DNA of 19,166 nucleotides. It comes from Patescibacteria group bacterium (GTDB lineage Bacteria; Patescibacteriota; Minisyncoccia; Minisyncoccales; Minisyncoccaceae). Where the stretch lies: positions 1 to 19,166 of the forward strand of contig JASGMO010000006.1 of assembly GCA_030156465.1 (NCBI GenBank), given 5' to 3'. How positions within the stretch are numbered: position 1 is the stretch's first letter; each line of letters starts with the position of its first letter. Positions 12,176-19,055 of the stretch are shown here, in pieces. Under the pieces are notes generated by a model that saw nothing but the letters and a program-made list of their open reading frames with translations, made no database searches and had not been told where the DNA came from. Position numbers and translations under genes: made by a program.

Positions 12176-12227
12176 ATCATTGACAAACTTTATAAAGTTG
12201 TTGAAATCACTCACTAAATATAAAGTT

Positions 12228-12968
12228 CTATTTTATAGAATAAGTAATTGTTACCGTAGAAGTGATTTTATTTTCTCCCACCTCAATTGTTGGAGCTGGA
12301 ATTGCACTGCTTAATTGCTTTTCAAAACTTACCATTTCGTCATAGGCAACCCTTAATGGAACATATCCACTTTCAGAGAAGCTTACTATTCTTACCATCT
12401 TAATTCCTAGAAGATCTTCCAATTCTTTAGCTTTAGCTTTTGCATCACTAATAGCCAATTCTTTAGCTTCTGCTTTAGCTTCTTCATCATTATCAACAAT
12501 AAATGATAAACTACTTACATCGTTAGCTCCTTTTGATGTAGCGTTAGAAATTATTGTTCCCACCTTAGATAAGTCCCTGATTTTAACATTCACTGATTGA
12601 CTTACCTCGTATCCTGCTAAAACTCTCTTACCTGTATCATTATTCCATTCATACCTTGGATTAATGTTGTATCCTGTTGTTTTAATATCTTTACTTTCAA
12701 CTCCCTCGCTCTTAATGTATTCTATTACATCATTCATTTTGTTATGATTTTCTTCACTTGCTACTGAGACATTTTTATTTTCTGTTTTAACAGATATAGT
12801 TACAAAGCCAACATCTGGAGTCACATATACTTCTCCAAGACCAGAAACAGAGATAAGATTCTCATTTGCTCCTGTTTTTTCATTAATTAAAACAGCAACA
12901 AAAGCGATAACAACTATCATTAAAACGATAGATAGAAATTGAAAGAATTTGTTTTCAAATATTTGCAT
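12228..12968 (-). CDS. SIMPL domain (DUF541) exported protein
   Basis: The 246-aa protein has an N-terminal membrane anchor (about 8-28) and a SIMPL/DUF541 domain: ISVSGLGEVYVTPDVGFVTISVKTENK at its start (about 38-65), GYNINPRYEW, GYEVSQSVNVKIRDL and the terminal VTITYSIK strand. The family includes periplasmic BP26/YggE-type proteins, linked to stress and oxidative defence, but the activity is unclear. It is the last gene of a minus-strand group with a sigma factor and a one-helix membrane protein, 14 nt after the latter, so it is a likely target or accessory of that sigma system. A bidirectional terminator lies 60 nt downstream. Confidence 0.9.
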   Translation of the reverse strand: MQIFENKFFQFLSIVLMIVVIAFVAVLINEKTGANENLISVSGLGEVYVTPDVGFVTISVKTENKNVSVASEENHNKMNDVIEYIKSEGVESKDIKTTGYNINPRYEWNNDTGKRVLAGYEVSQSVNVKIRDLSKVGTIISNATSKGANDVSSLSFIVDNDEEAKAEAKELAISDAKAKAKELEDLLGIKMVRIVSFSESGYVPLRVAYDEMVSFEKQLSSAIPAPTIEVGENKITSTVTITYSIK

Positions 12969-12982
12969 ATATTTATTTATTA

Positions 12983-13351
12983 TTATTTATTATTTACTTC
13001 TGAGTGGACAAGAACATCATTCCTTGTATCAAAATAGAATAATGTTTTTGTTTTTGATTCGACCATTTCATACACTTTAACATCTTGACCAGCCCACTCT
13101 ACTGAACCAAGATTATTAACATTCATATTTTTATCAAGACCTACAACCATATTACCACTGCTAGCAGGGGAAACAAAGATAAAGGCAATCAATAGGCAAG
13201 AAAAAGACAAGGAACTAAAAATTAATTTCCAATCCCAATAATCAACTTTTTTATTAAAATAATCTCTTGATAGTAATACTTGCTTTAACTCATCTTTGTG
13301 ATTACCAAAAGATATATTTTCATTTTTTACTTTTTTAAATAGTTTTTTCAT
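12983..13351 (-). CDS. One-helix membrane protein, putative anti-sigma factor
   Basis: The product is 122 aa from ATG 13351, a start preferred over an upstream in-frame ATG at 13372 because it gives a 17-nt rather than a 38-nt overlap with the sigma gene. A charged cytoplasmic N-terminus (about 1-38) precedes one transmembrane helix (about 43-62) and an external domain of about 60 residues (GNMVVGLDKNMN...VYEMVESKTKTLFYFDTRNDVLVHSEV). No zinc-anti-sigma HxxxCxxC motif is visible. The evidence for anti-sigma function is its position directly after a sigma factor gene with overlapping reading frames, plus its topology. I do not recognise a named family. Confidence 0.6.
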   Translation of the reverse strand: MKKLFKKVKNENISFGNHKDELKQVLLSRDYFNKKVDYWDWKLIFSSLSFSCLLIAFIFVSPASSGNMVVGLDKNMNVNNLGSVEWAGQDVKVYEMVESKTKTLFYFDTRNDVLVHSEVNNK

Positions 13352-13934
13352 AGTTTGTAAAATTAACAGCATCTTTTTCTAAGATTTTCTCCAATTCTTC
13401 TATTGCACGCTTAGCATAAACTCTGACTGTTGACTCATTCTTTTTTAATACTTCCGATATTTCATCATATGGCATTTCTTCAAAATATCTTAAATGTAGT
13501 ATATCTTGGTATATTGGTTTTAATTCTTTAATCGCTTTACTCAAAATCATTAAGTATTTATCATTATCAATTTTCTTTTCAATCTCAAGCGACAAATTAC
13601 TTTCATCTTTTAAGTTAAATCTTATCTCAGGATCATCAATGATTAACTTATACCTATTTTGCTTTCTAAAATATTGATTTATTTCATTGGTAGCAATTTT
13701 AAATATCCAAGCATTGAAACTATTAATACCATTTTTCCATTTAAAGCTCTCTATATTATCTAACGCTTTTAAAAATACATTTGAAGTAATATCTTTGCTG
13801 TACTCAACATCAAGTGTTCTTCTAAAAACATACCTAATAATTTTATCGTAATAAAAATCAAATAACCGTGAGAAGGCCTCTTTATCTTTTTTCTGTGACC
13901 TCTCTACAAAGTCCTTTATTTCATCTAGGTCCAT
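13335..13934 (-). CDS. RNA polymerase sigma factor, ECF type
   Basis: The protein of about 199 aa has sigma region 2 (about 18-90: FSRLFDFYYDKIIRYVFRRT...SKDITSNVFLKAL, FNAWIFKIATNEINQYFRKQ) and region 4 (about 135-190: LKPIYQDILHLRYFEEMPYDEISEVLKKNESTVRVYAKRAIEEL). Region 3 is absent, as in ECF or group 4 factors. ATG 13934 is preferred over GTG 13937 because a TATTAT (13948-13943) ends 8 nt before it, the same geometry as other leaderless genes here. The -35 (ATGTAA at a 17-nt spacing) is poor, so expression may depend on an alternative sigma factor, perhaps itself. The downstream membrane protein is the probable anti-sigma factor. Confidence 0.92.
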   Translation of the reverse strand: MDLDEIKDFVERSQKKDKEAFSRLFDFYYDKIIRYVFRRTLDVEYSKDITSNVFLKALDNIESFKWKNGINSFNAWIFKIATNEINQYFRKQNRYKLIIDDPEIRFNLKDESNLSLEIEKKIDNDKYLMILSKAIKELKPIYQDILHLRYFEEMPYDEISEVLKKNESTVRVYAKRAIEELEKILEKDAVNFTNYEKTI

Positions 13935-13970
13935 CACTATATATAATACACCAAAATTAAAATTGTTACA

Positions 13971-13999
13971 TTGAAAAAGAATTAAAAATAGAATACCAT
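13971..13999 (+). promoter_or_regulatory. Promoter of the mtaB-like gene, leaderless type
   Basis: TTGAAA (13971-13976), 17 nt, TACCAT (13994-13999), then six bases to the ATG at 14006. This is the same spacing as the dnaX promoter. It lies back to back with the sigma-factor promoter in a 71-nt divergent region. Confidence 0.65.
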
Positions 14000-14005
14000 T
14001 ACTAT

Positions 14006-15208
14006 ATGAATTTCCACATCAAAACATATGGCTGTAAACTTAATCAGTCCGACTCGGAGATAATAAGGGATATATTGTTAGAAAAACATCAAGAAACATC
14101 ATTATCTGATGCTGATTTTGTCATTTTGAACACTTGTGGAGTCGTAGAAAAAACAGAAAGAAAGATATTAAAGGAGGCAGAAAAAATAAAAGATAAAAAA
14201 ATTATTATCACAGGATGCTTGCCGATGATCTCTCTTGAAGAATGTCAAAAAGTTTCCGATGGAATTATTGGACCGACAAACCTTTTGTCAATAAATAAGA
14301 TTGTTGATGGAATAATTAAAGTTGATATTAAAAAAACAAAGACCGATAAAGTGAAATTAAAGAAAAGCTCTTCAAAAATAATCCCTATCGCTGAAGGTTG
14401 CCTTGGAAATTGCACTTACTGTGCAACAAAGTTTGCAAGAAAAGGATTATTTTCTTTCTCTGCTAAAGAAATAATTAAAAAAGTTAAAGAATCAAATAGT
14501 AGTGAAATATATTTAACCTCTCAAGATCTATCCGTTTATGGAATGGATAGGGGCGAATCATTGTCATTATTATTAAAAGAAATTGTAAAAATTGATAGAG
14601 ATTTTAAAATAAAACTAGGGATGATGAATCCCAAATATGTAACTGAAGAACTACTTAATATCTACGAATCAGATAAGATATACAATTTTATCCACCTACC
14701 ACTTCAATCGGGCGACAACGATTTACTCAAAAAGATGAACAGGGGATACAAGGTAGAAGATTTTACTAATATCGTTAAAAAGTTTAGGAAAAAATTCAAA
14801 GAATCCATTATTGCTACCGATATTATTATTGGACACCCATTAGAAACAGAAGAATCATTTAATAAAACATTGAAAGTCATTGAAGAAGTAAAGCCAGAAG
14901 TTTTGCATATCTTTAAGTTTTCAAAAAGAAAAGGAACAGCTGATTTTAATCTAAAAGACCTGCCTGATAGAATCAAAAAAGACCGATCAAGAATAGTGAC
15001 AGAATTATTTGAGAATTACAATTATGAAAAGAATAAGAAATACATTGGAAAAAAACTAGAAGTTTTGATTGTAGAAAAGAGAAAAAACAATTATCTTTCA
15101 AGAACTGACTCTGGAAGAGCAGTTGCTGTTAAAGAAGGATTAATAGGGGAAAAAGCTAAAGTTAAGATTATTGATTGTAAGTGGAATTATCTCATTGGTG
15201 AAGTATAA
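14006..15208 (+). CDS. tRNA t6A37 methylthiotransferase, archaeal/eukaryal MtaB (CDKAL1) type
   Basis: Radical-SAM methylthiotransferase predicted to convert t6A37 to ms2t6A37 in tRNA. The 400-aa protein has an N-terminal UPF0004 domain with cluster cysteines C10, C44 and C71, a radical-SAM core with C132-x3-C136-x2-C139 (GCLGNCTYC), LTSQDLSVYGMD (about 176-187), HLPLQSGDNDLLKKMNRGY, and a C-terminal TRAM domain (about 340-400). The short length, IAEGCLGNCTYCATKFARKGLFS and the SQD-YG.D motif resemble archaeal and CDKAL1-type e-MtaB proteins rather than bacterial MiaB, RimO or YqeV. That suggests ancient exchange with archaea, as inferred for other CPR genes. TsaC, which starts the t6A route, is encoded at 5953. 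The promoter predicts a leaderless mRNA. Confidence 0.85.
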   Translation: MNFHIKTYGCKLNQSDSEIIRDILLEKHQETSLSDADFVILNTCGVVEKTERKILKEAEKIKDKKIIITGCLPMISLEECQKVSDGIIGPTNLLSINKIVDGIIKVDIKKTKTDKVKLKKSSSKIIPIAEGCLGNCTYCATKFARKGLFSFSAKEIIKKVKESNSSEIYLTSQDLSVYGMDRGESLSLLLKEIVKIDRDFKIKLGMMNPKYVTEELLNIYESDKIYNFIHLPLQSGDNDLLKKMNRGYKVEDFTNIVKKFRKKFKESIIATDIIIGHPLETEESFNKTLKVIEEVKPEVLHIFKFSKRKGTADFNLKDLPDRIKKDRSRIVTELFENYNYEKNKKYIGKKLEVLIVEKRKNNYLSRTDSGRAVAVKEGLIGEKAKVKIIDCKWNYLIGEV

Positions 15209-15260
15209 AAAAATTGATTATATCTCCATAATGTTGTAATGTGATTTTGGTGATTAATTT

Positions 15261-15377
15261 ATGAGTGAAAATAAATGCAACTGTGGCAATGATTGCAAGT
15301 GCAAAAACAAAGAAAAAGAGGGTCAATGCTCATGCCATGAAAAATGTGCAGATGATGAACAGATGAAGAAAAAATAA
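15261..15377 (+). CDS. 38-aa cysteine-rich, metallothionein-like protein
   Basis: This short ORF encodes seven cysteines and one histidine in 38 residues. The cysteines occur as CNC (6-8), C12-K-C14 and CSC (23-25) plus C29, with H26 between the last two. CxC spacing with lysine-rich surroundings and no hydrophobic core is typical of metallothioneins, which bind Zn, Cu or Cd through thiolates; homology to a named family is not claimed. Support for a real gene: GGTGAT (15249-15254), complementary to the 16S tail, sits 6 nt before the ATG, and an intrinsic terminator begins within the last codons. A possible TTGATT -35 lies near 15213 but the -10 is weak. Confidence 0.7.
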   Translation: MSENKCNCGNDCKCKNKEKEGQCSCHEKCADDEQMKKK

Positions 15378-15391
15378 TTTTCATCTTTTTT
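15361..15391 (+). terminator. Terminator overlapping the end of the cysteine-rich gene
   Basis: AGATGAA (15361-15367) pairs with TTCATCT (15380-15386) around a 12-nt A/T loop that contains the stop codon, and T-rich sequence follows (15387-15391). The ctpA -35 box starts two bases later. Confidence 0.75.
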
Positions 15392-15392
15392 A

Positions 15393-15421
15393 TTGTCCCA
15401 AAAAAGAAAATATGCTATCCT
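15393..15421 (+). promoter_or_regulatory. ctpA promoter, leaderless type
   Basis: TTGTCC (15393-15398), 17 nt, TATCCT (15416-15421), then 8 nt to ATG 15430. An in-frame ATG at 15412 lies inside the spacer and would not be on the mRNA, so 15430 is the better start. Confidence 0.65.
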
Positions 15422-15429
15422 TTAGGCAT

Positions 15430-16608
15430 ATGAAAATTAGCTCAAAAATAGTATGTTTGGTTTTTGTTTTGATTTCCTTTGTGTCCGGATTCTATTATCA
15501 TGAATACCTTTTTCAGGAACGCTACAAGAGGGCGTATTCAGATGAAAATATAGACCTTTCTATTCTTAAAAAAACACTAGATCAAATATATCTTAATTAT
15601 GTTGATCCAAGTAAAATTAATCTAGAAAAAATGACTTACGGTGCCGCAGCAGGAATGGTTGATGCATTAGGTGACCCCTATACTGAATTTTTTGATCCTG
15701 AGGGAGCAACATCAATTCAAGAATCAATTAGCGGTAAGTTTGAAGGAATTGGATTACAAATTGGAATAAGAGATAAACAATTAACTGCCATTTCACCAAT
15801 AAAAGGAACTCCAGCTGATAGATCTGGAATAAGGCCAGGAGATAAAATAATATTCGTAGATGAAAAACCAACTTCTAATTTATCAGTTAACGAGGCCGTT
15901 GATATAATAAGAGGACCAAAAGGAACTAAAGTTGTCTTAACTATTTTAAGAGATGGTGAAAATTTTGATGTAGAGATAACAAGAGATGTAATAAATGTTC
16001 CCACTGTAGAGGTAGAAATGCTAGAAAATAATATAGCTCTTCTTGGTCTTTATCATTTTTCAAATTCAACCAACCAAGATTTTAGAAAAGCTGTCTTTGA
16101 AATAATAAATAGCGATGCAAAAGGAATTATTCTAGATTTGAGAAGCAACCCCGGAGGTCTAGTCAATCAAGCAATTGATGTTTCTGGGTGGCTATTAAAC
16201 AGAAATGATTTAGTTATGATAGAGAAAAGTAAAGATGGAATAGAAAAAGAATTTAGAGCTAATGGCTCAGGAGATCTAATGAATTATCCAACCATCATAT
16301 TAATTAACGAAGGGACTGCTTCTGCCTCTGAAATACTTGCTGGAGCACTAAAAGACAATAGAAATTTGATGATAATTGGAGAGAAATCTTTTGGAAAGGG
16401 AACAGTTCAAAAATTAATTAGCATATACAATAACTCAATGCTAAAAGTTACTATAGCAGAATGGTTAACTCCTAATAGAAATATTATTAATGATAATGGA
16501 ATTACTCCTGATATAGAAGTAGAATTAACAATAGAAGATTACGAACAACAAAAAGACCCACAACTAGAAAAAGCAATTGAAGAAATAATTAAAAAAATAA
16601 ATATATGA
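15430..16608 (+). CDS. ctpA: C-terminal processing peptidase, S41 family (CtpA/Prc-like)
   Basis: Exported serine protease that degrades or trims periplasmic and envelope proteins. From ATG 15430 the product is 392 aa: an N-terminal signal or anchor helix (about 4-22), an N-terminal helical region, a PDZ domain (about 85-170, GIGLQIGIRDKQLTAISPIKGTPADRSGIRPGD) and the S41 core. The catalytic dyad is S298 in TASASEIL and K323 in SFGKGTVQ, 25 residues apart as in Prc, with GIILDLRSNPGG before it. The upstream ATG at 15412 is rejected because it falls inside the promoter. The stop overlaps the rplI ATG by 4 nt, giving a ctpA-rplI-pyrG operon. Confidence 0.95.
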   Translation: MKISSKIVCLVFVLISFVSGFYYHEYLFQERYKRAYSDENIDLSILKKTLDQIYLNYVDPSKINLEKMTYGAAAGMVDALGDPYTEFFDPEGATSIQESISGKFEGIGLQIGIRDKQLTAISPIKGTPADRSGIRPGDKIIFVDEKPTSNLSVNEAVDIIRGPKGTKVVLTILRDGENFDVEITRDVINVPTVEVEMLENNIALLGLYHFSNSTNQDFRKAVFEIINSDAKGIILDLRSNPGGLVNQAIDVSGWLLNRNDLVMIEKSKDGIEKEFRANGSGDLMNYPTIILINEGTASASEILAGALKDNRNLMIIGEKSFGKGTVQKLISIYNNSMLKVTIAEWLTPNRNIINDNGITPDIEVELTIEDYEQQKDPQLEKAIEEIIKKINI

Positions 16609-17039
16609 AAGTAATACTATTAAAAGATATTAAAAAATTAGGTAGAAAGTTTGAAGTTAAAGAGGTTTCACCAGGGTATGCAAGAAATTTCTTGTTTCCT
16701 AACGGATCTGCCGTTGTAGCAGACAAAGATTCTCTAAAGAAAATTGAAGATCAAAAGAACTTAGAATTAAAGATTGCCGAAGAAAGACAAAAAGAAAATG
16801 AAAAAATGATTAAAGAATTAGAAGGTCAGGAAATAAAGATTGAAACTAAAGTGGGAGAAGAGGGACAACTTTTTGAATCAATAAACGAACAAAAAATATC
16901 AGACAAGCTGAAAGAATTAGGATTTATTGTTGATAAATCAAGCATAGAAATTGATGAACCAATTAAGCATCAAGGAGAATATTTAGTTAAATTAAAACTA
17001 GAAAATAGCTTAGAGGGGAAAATTAAAATAATTATTTGA
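16605..17039 (+). CDS. rplI: 50S ribosomal protein L9
   Basis: L9 binds 23S rRNA near the L1 stalk and helps keep reading frame. The 144-aa protein has the N-terminal rRNA-binding domain MKVILLKDIKKLGRKFEVKEVSPGYARNFLFP (1-32), a long charged connecting helix (about 45-75) and a complete C-terminal domain. L9 is reported missing from some CPR groups, so its presence is weak evidence for a Parcubacteria-like host. It is coupled to ctpA by an ATGA overlap, an unusual partner since L9 is usually with rpsF/rpsR, and pyrG follows at once. Confidence 0.97.
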   Translation: MKVILLKDIKKLGRKFEVKEVSPGYARNFLFPNGSAVVADKDSLKKIEDQKNLELKIAEERQKENEKMIKELEGQEIKIETKVGEEGQLFESINEQKISDKLKELGFIVDKSSIEIDEPIKHQGEYLVKLKLENSLEGKIKIII

Positions 17040-17041
17040 AT

Positions 17042-18661
17042 ATGACACACTACATCTTTGTTGCAGGAGGCGTAATGTCAAGCGTAGGCAAGGGCGCAGC
17101 TACAGCTTCAATTGCAAAAATACTTCAAAATAGAGGATTTACTGTTTCCGCAGTTAAAATTGATCCATATATTAATGTTGATGCAGGAACCATGAACCCA
17201 ATTGAGCATGGCGAAACATTTGTTACTGATGACGGAACTGAATGCGATCAAGATTTAGGAAACTATGAAAGATTTTTAGATATTAACCTTTCTACAGAAA
17301 ATTCAATTACCACTGGAAGAGTTTATCAATCAGTAATAGAAAAAGAAAGAAATCTTGAGTTCAATGGAAGATGTGTTGAGGTTGTTCCAGATATTCCAAA
17401 TGAAGTTATAAGCAGAATAGAAAAAGTAGCAAAAAAAGATAAGGCCGATTTTGTGGTTATTGAAATAGGAGGAACAATAGGGGAATATCAAAATCTTCTA
17501 TTCTTAGAAGCGGCAAGGATGATGAAATTAAGATACCCTAAAAGAGTTTTATTTGCTTTAGTAACCTTCCTTCCAACTATTAAAACAATAGGAGAAATGA
17601 AGACAAAACCAACTCAGACATCATCAAGGTTATTAAATGAAGCAGGAATCCAGCCCGACTTTATCTTAGGAAGAGCCAGCGTTCCATTAGACCAAACAAG
17701 AAAAAGAAAGATATCAACATTTTGTAGTATTGATCCTAAAGATGTAATTTCTGCTCCAGATGTTGACTCAATATATGAAATACCTCTTAATTTTGAAAAG
17801 GAGGGATTAGGTGACAGAATAATTAAAAAGCTAAAATTAAGAAATAAAAAAAGAGATGGTAGCGAATGGAATAAATTAGTAGATAAAATAAAAGATCCTA
17901 AAAAGAAAGATATTAAGATAGGTATTGTTGGTAAGTATTTTGAAAGTGATGGTTTTTCATTGACTGATTCATACATCTCAGTTCTTGAAGCAATTAAACA
18001 TAGTTCTTGGGATAATAATAGAAATCCAGTAATTGAGTGGATATCTTCTGGGAAAATAGAAAAAGACAGCAAGGAATTAGCAAAACTCAAGAAATATGAT
18101 GGTGTAATCGTTCCCGGTGGTTTTGGTATAAGAGGAACTGAAGGGAAAATAAAAACAATAGAATATTGTAGAAAAAATAAAATACCTTTCTTAGGATTGT
18201 GTTTAGGTCTTCAATTATCTGTGATTGAATTTGCTAGAAATGTTTGTGGAATTAAAGATGCTACATCAACTGAGTTTAATCCTAAAGCAAAAAATCCATT
18301 AATTGATTTAATGGAAGGACAAAAAGAAGTTATGGACAAGCACAAATATGGGGCAACTATGCGTTTGGGTGCATGGAATTGTAAGCTTAATAAGGGGACT
18401 ATAAGTAGTAAAGCATATAAGACAGAAAACATATCAGAAAGACACAGACACAGATATGAAGTCAATAATAAATATCTAGACCAACTTACTTCTAAGGGGC
18501 TTGTAATCGCTGGAACTAACCCTGAAAAAGGACTAGTTGAGATTATTGAATTAAAAGATCATCCATTTTTTGTTGCAACACAATTTCATCCAGAATTAAA
18601 ATCAAGGCCGTTAAGCCCGCATCCACTATTCAATCAATTTATAAGAGCTATGAAAAAATGA
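17042..18661 (+). CDS. pyrG: CTP synthase
   Basis: CTP synthase aminates UTP to CTP using glutamine and ATP. From ATG 17042 it has 539 aa, the normal length. The synthase domain (about 1-265) shows YIFVAGGVMSSVGKGAATASI, KIDPYINVDAGTMNPIEHGE and IEIGGTIGEYQNLLFLEA. The class I glutamine amidotransferase domain (about 285-539) has the triad C387 (GLCLGLQ), H516 and E518 (FHPEL). A TTG at 17036 overlapping the rplI stop is an alternative start, but MTHYIFVAGG matches the usual N-terminus. The stop codon lies inside a terminator hairpin shared with convergent rpmA. Confidence 0.98.
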   Translation: MTHYIFVAGGVMSSVGKGAATASIAKILQNRGFTVSAVKIDPYINVDAGTMNPIEHGETFVTDDGTECDQDLGNYERFLDINLSTENSITTGRVYQSVIEKERNLEFNGRCVEVVPDIPNEVISRIEKVAKKDKADFVVIEIGGTIGEYQNLLFLEAARMMKLRYPKRVLFALVTFLPTIKTIGEMKTKPTQTSSRLLNEAGIQPDFILGRASVPLDQTRKRKISTFCSIDPKDVISAPDVDSIYEIPLNFEKEGLGDRIIKKLKLRNKKRDGSEWNKLVDKIKDPKKKDIKIGIVGKYFESDGFSLTDSYISVLEAIKHSSWDNNRNPVIEWISSGKIEKDSKELAKLKKYDGVIVPGGFGIRGTEGKIKTIEYCRKNKIPFLGLCLGLQLSVIEFARNVCGIKDATSTEFNPKAKNPLIDLMEGQKEVMDKHKYGATMRLGAWNCKLNKGTISSKAYKTENISERHRHRYEVNNKYLDQLTSKGLVIAGTNPEKGLVEIIELKDHPFFVATQFHPELKSRPLSPHPLFNQFIRAMKK

Positions 18662-18680
18662 GGGGAAGCCCTCATTTTCT
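18657..18680. terminator. Bidirectional terminator between pyrG and rpmA
   Basis: AATGAGGG (18657-18664), loop GAAG, CCCTCATT (18669-18676) is a perfect 8-bp stem that includes the pyrG stop codon. T-rich sequence follows on both strands (TTTTCTTATT on plus, six T on minus), so it serves both convergent genes. Confidence 0.85.
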
Positions 18681-18997
18681 TATTCTACGTTTACTGTCTT
18701 TGCGATTCTCTGAGAACCATCAAATAACTTTTTTCTTTTAGTAGTGAAATATACTTTTCCTTCTTTTATTGCATAAAGGGTGTTATCTTTGCCCATTTTT
18801 ACATTTTTACCTGCAATAAACTTAGTCCCTCTTTGACGGATAATAATTGAACCTATTTTAGTCTTTTGACCTTCAAATAATTTAACGCCTAAATACTTTG
18901 GGTTTGAATCTCTTCCTAGCCTACTTGTACCGGCGGATTTCGTTGTTTTTGAATCTCTTCCGAGCCTACTTGTACCGGCGGATTTCGTTGTTGACAT
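18680..18997 (-). CDS. rpmA: 50S ribosomal protein L27 with duplicated N-terminal tail
   Basis: L27 sits at the peptidyl-transferase centre, and its flexible N-terminal tail reaches the tRNA acceptor ends. The body NPKYLGVKLFEGQKTKIGSIIIRQRGTKFIAGKNVKMGKDNTLYA is normal. The N-terminus is not: TTKSAGTSRLGRDS occurs twice in tandem (residues 3-16 and 18-31), one copy per expected tail, making 105 aa instead of about 85-90. The DNA copies are 42-nt units with one mismatch at a 45-nt period, so the duplication is recent or actively kept. There is no internal start codon to bypass the extra copy. Either the tail is longer or trimmed by a protease, as Firmicutes L27 is, or this is a fresh mutation or assembly artefact. 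Confidence 0.95.
   Translation of the reverse strand: MSTTKSAGTSRLGRDSKTTKSAGTSRLGRDSNPKYLGVKLFEGQKTKIGSIIIRQRGTKFIAGKNVKMGKDNTLYAIKEGKVYFTTKRKKLFDGSQRIAKTVNVE
18906..18992 (-). repeat. 45-bp-period tandem duplication in rpmA
   Basis: Two 42-nt copies, 18906-18947 and 18951-18992, are separated by TTT (a Lys codon on the minus strand) and differ at a single base (T versus G). They are more GC-rich than the surroundings. They encode the duplicated L27 N-terminal tail. Confidence 0.95.
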
Positions 18998-19055
18998 TTT
19001 TTTGACTCTTTATTAATTTTAATCTAATATATAGTTACTCGATAATAACAAGCAA

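Noticed and set aside
12186..12199. AACTTTATAAAGTT palindrome near a TTGACA (12180-12185)
   Set aside because: No -10 lies at 16-18 nt and no T-tract follows, so neither promoter nor terminator is supported. A chance AT-rich palindrome is likely.
15412..15429. Upstream ATG start for ctpA
   Set aside because: It falls inside the promoter spacer between the -35 and -10 boxes, so it is not expected on the mRNA. ATG 15430 begins a normal signal-anchor sequence.
17036..17041. TTG start for pyrG overlapping the rplI stop
   Set aside because: ATG 17042 gives the conserved CTP synthase N-terminus MTHYIFVAGG; two extra residues have no support.
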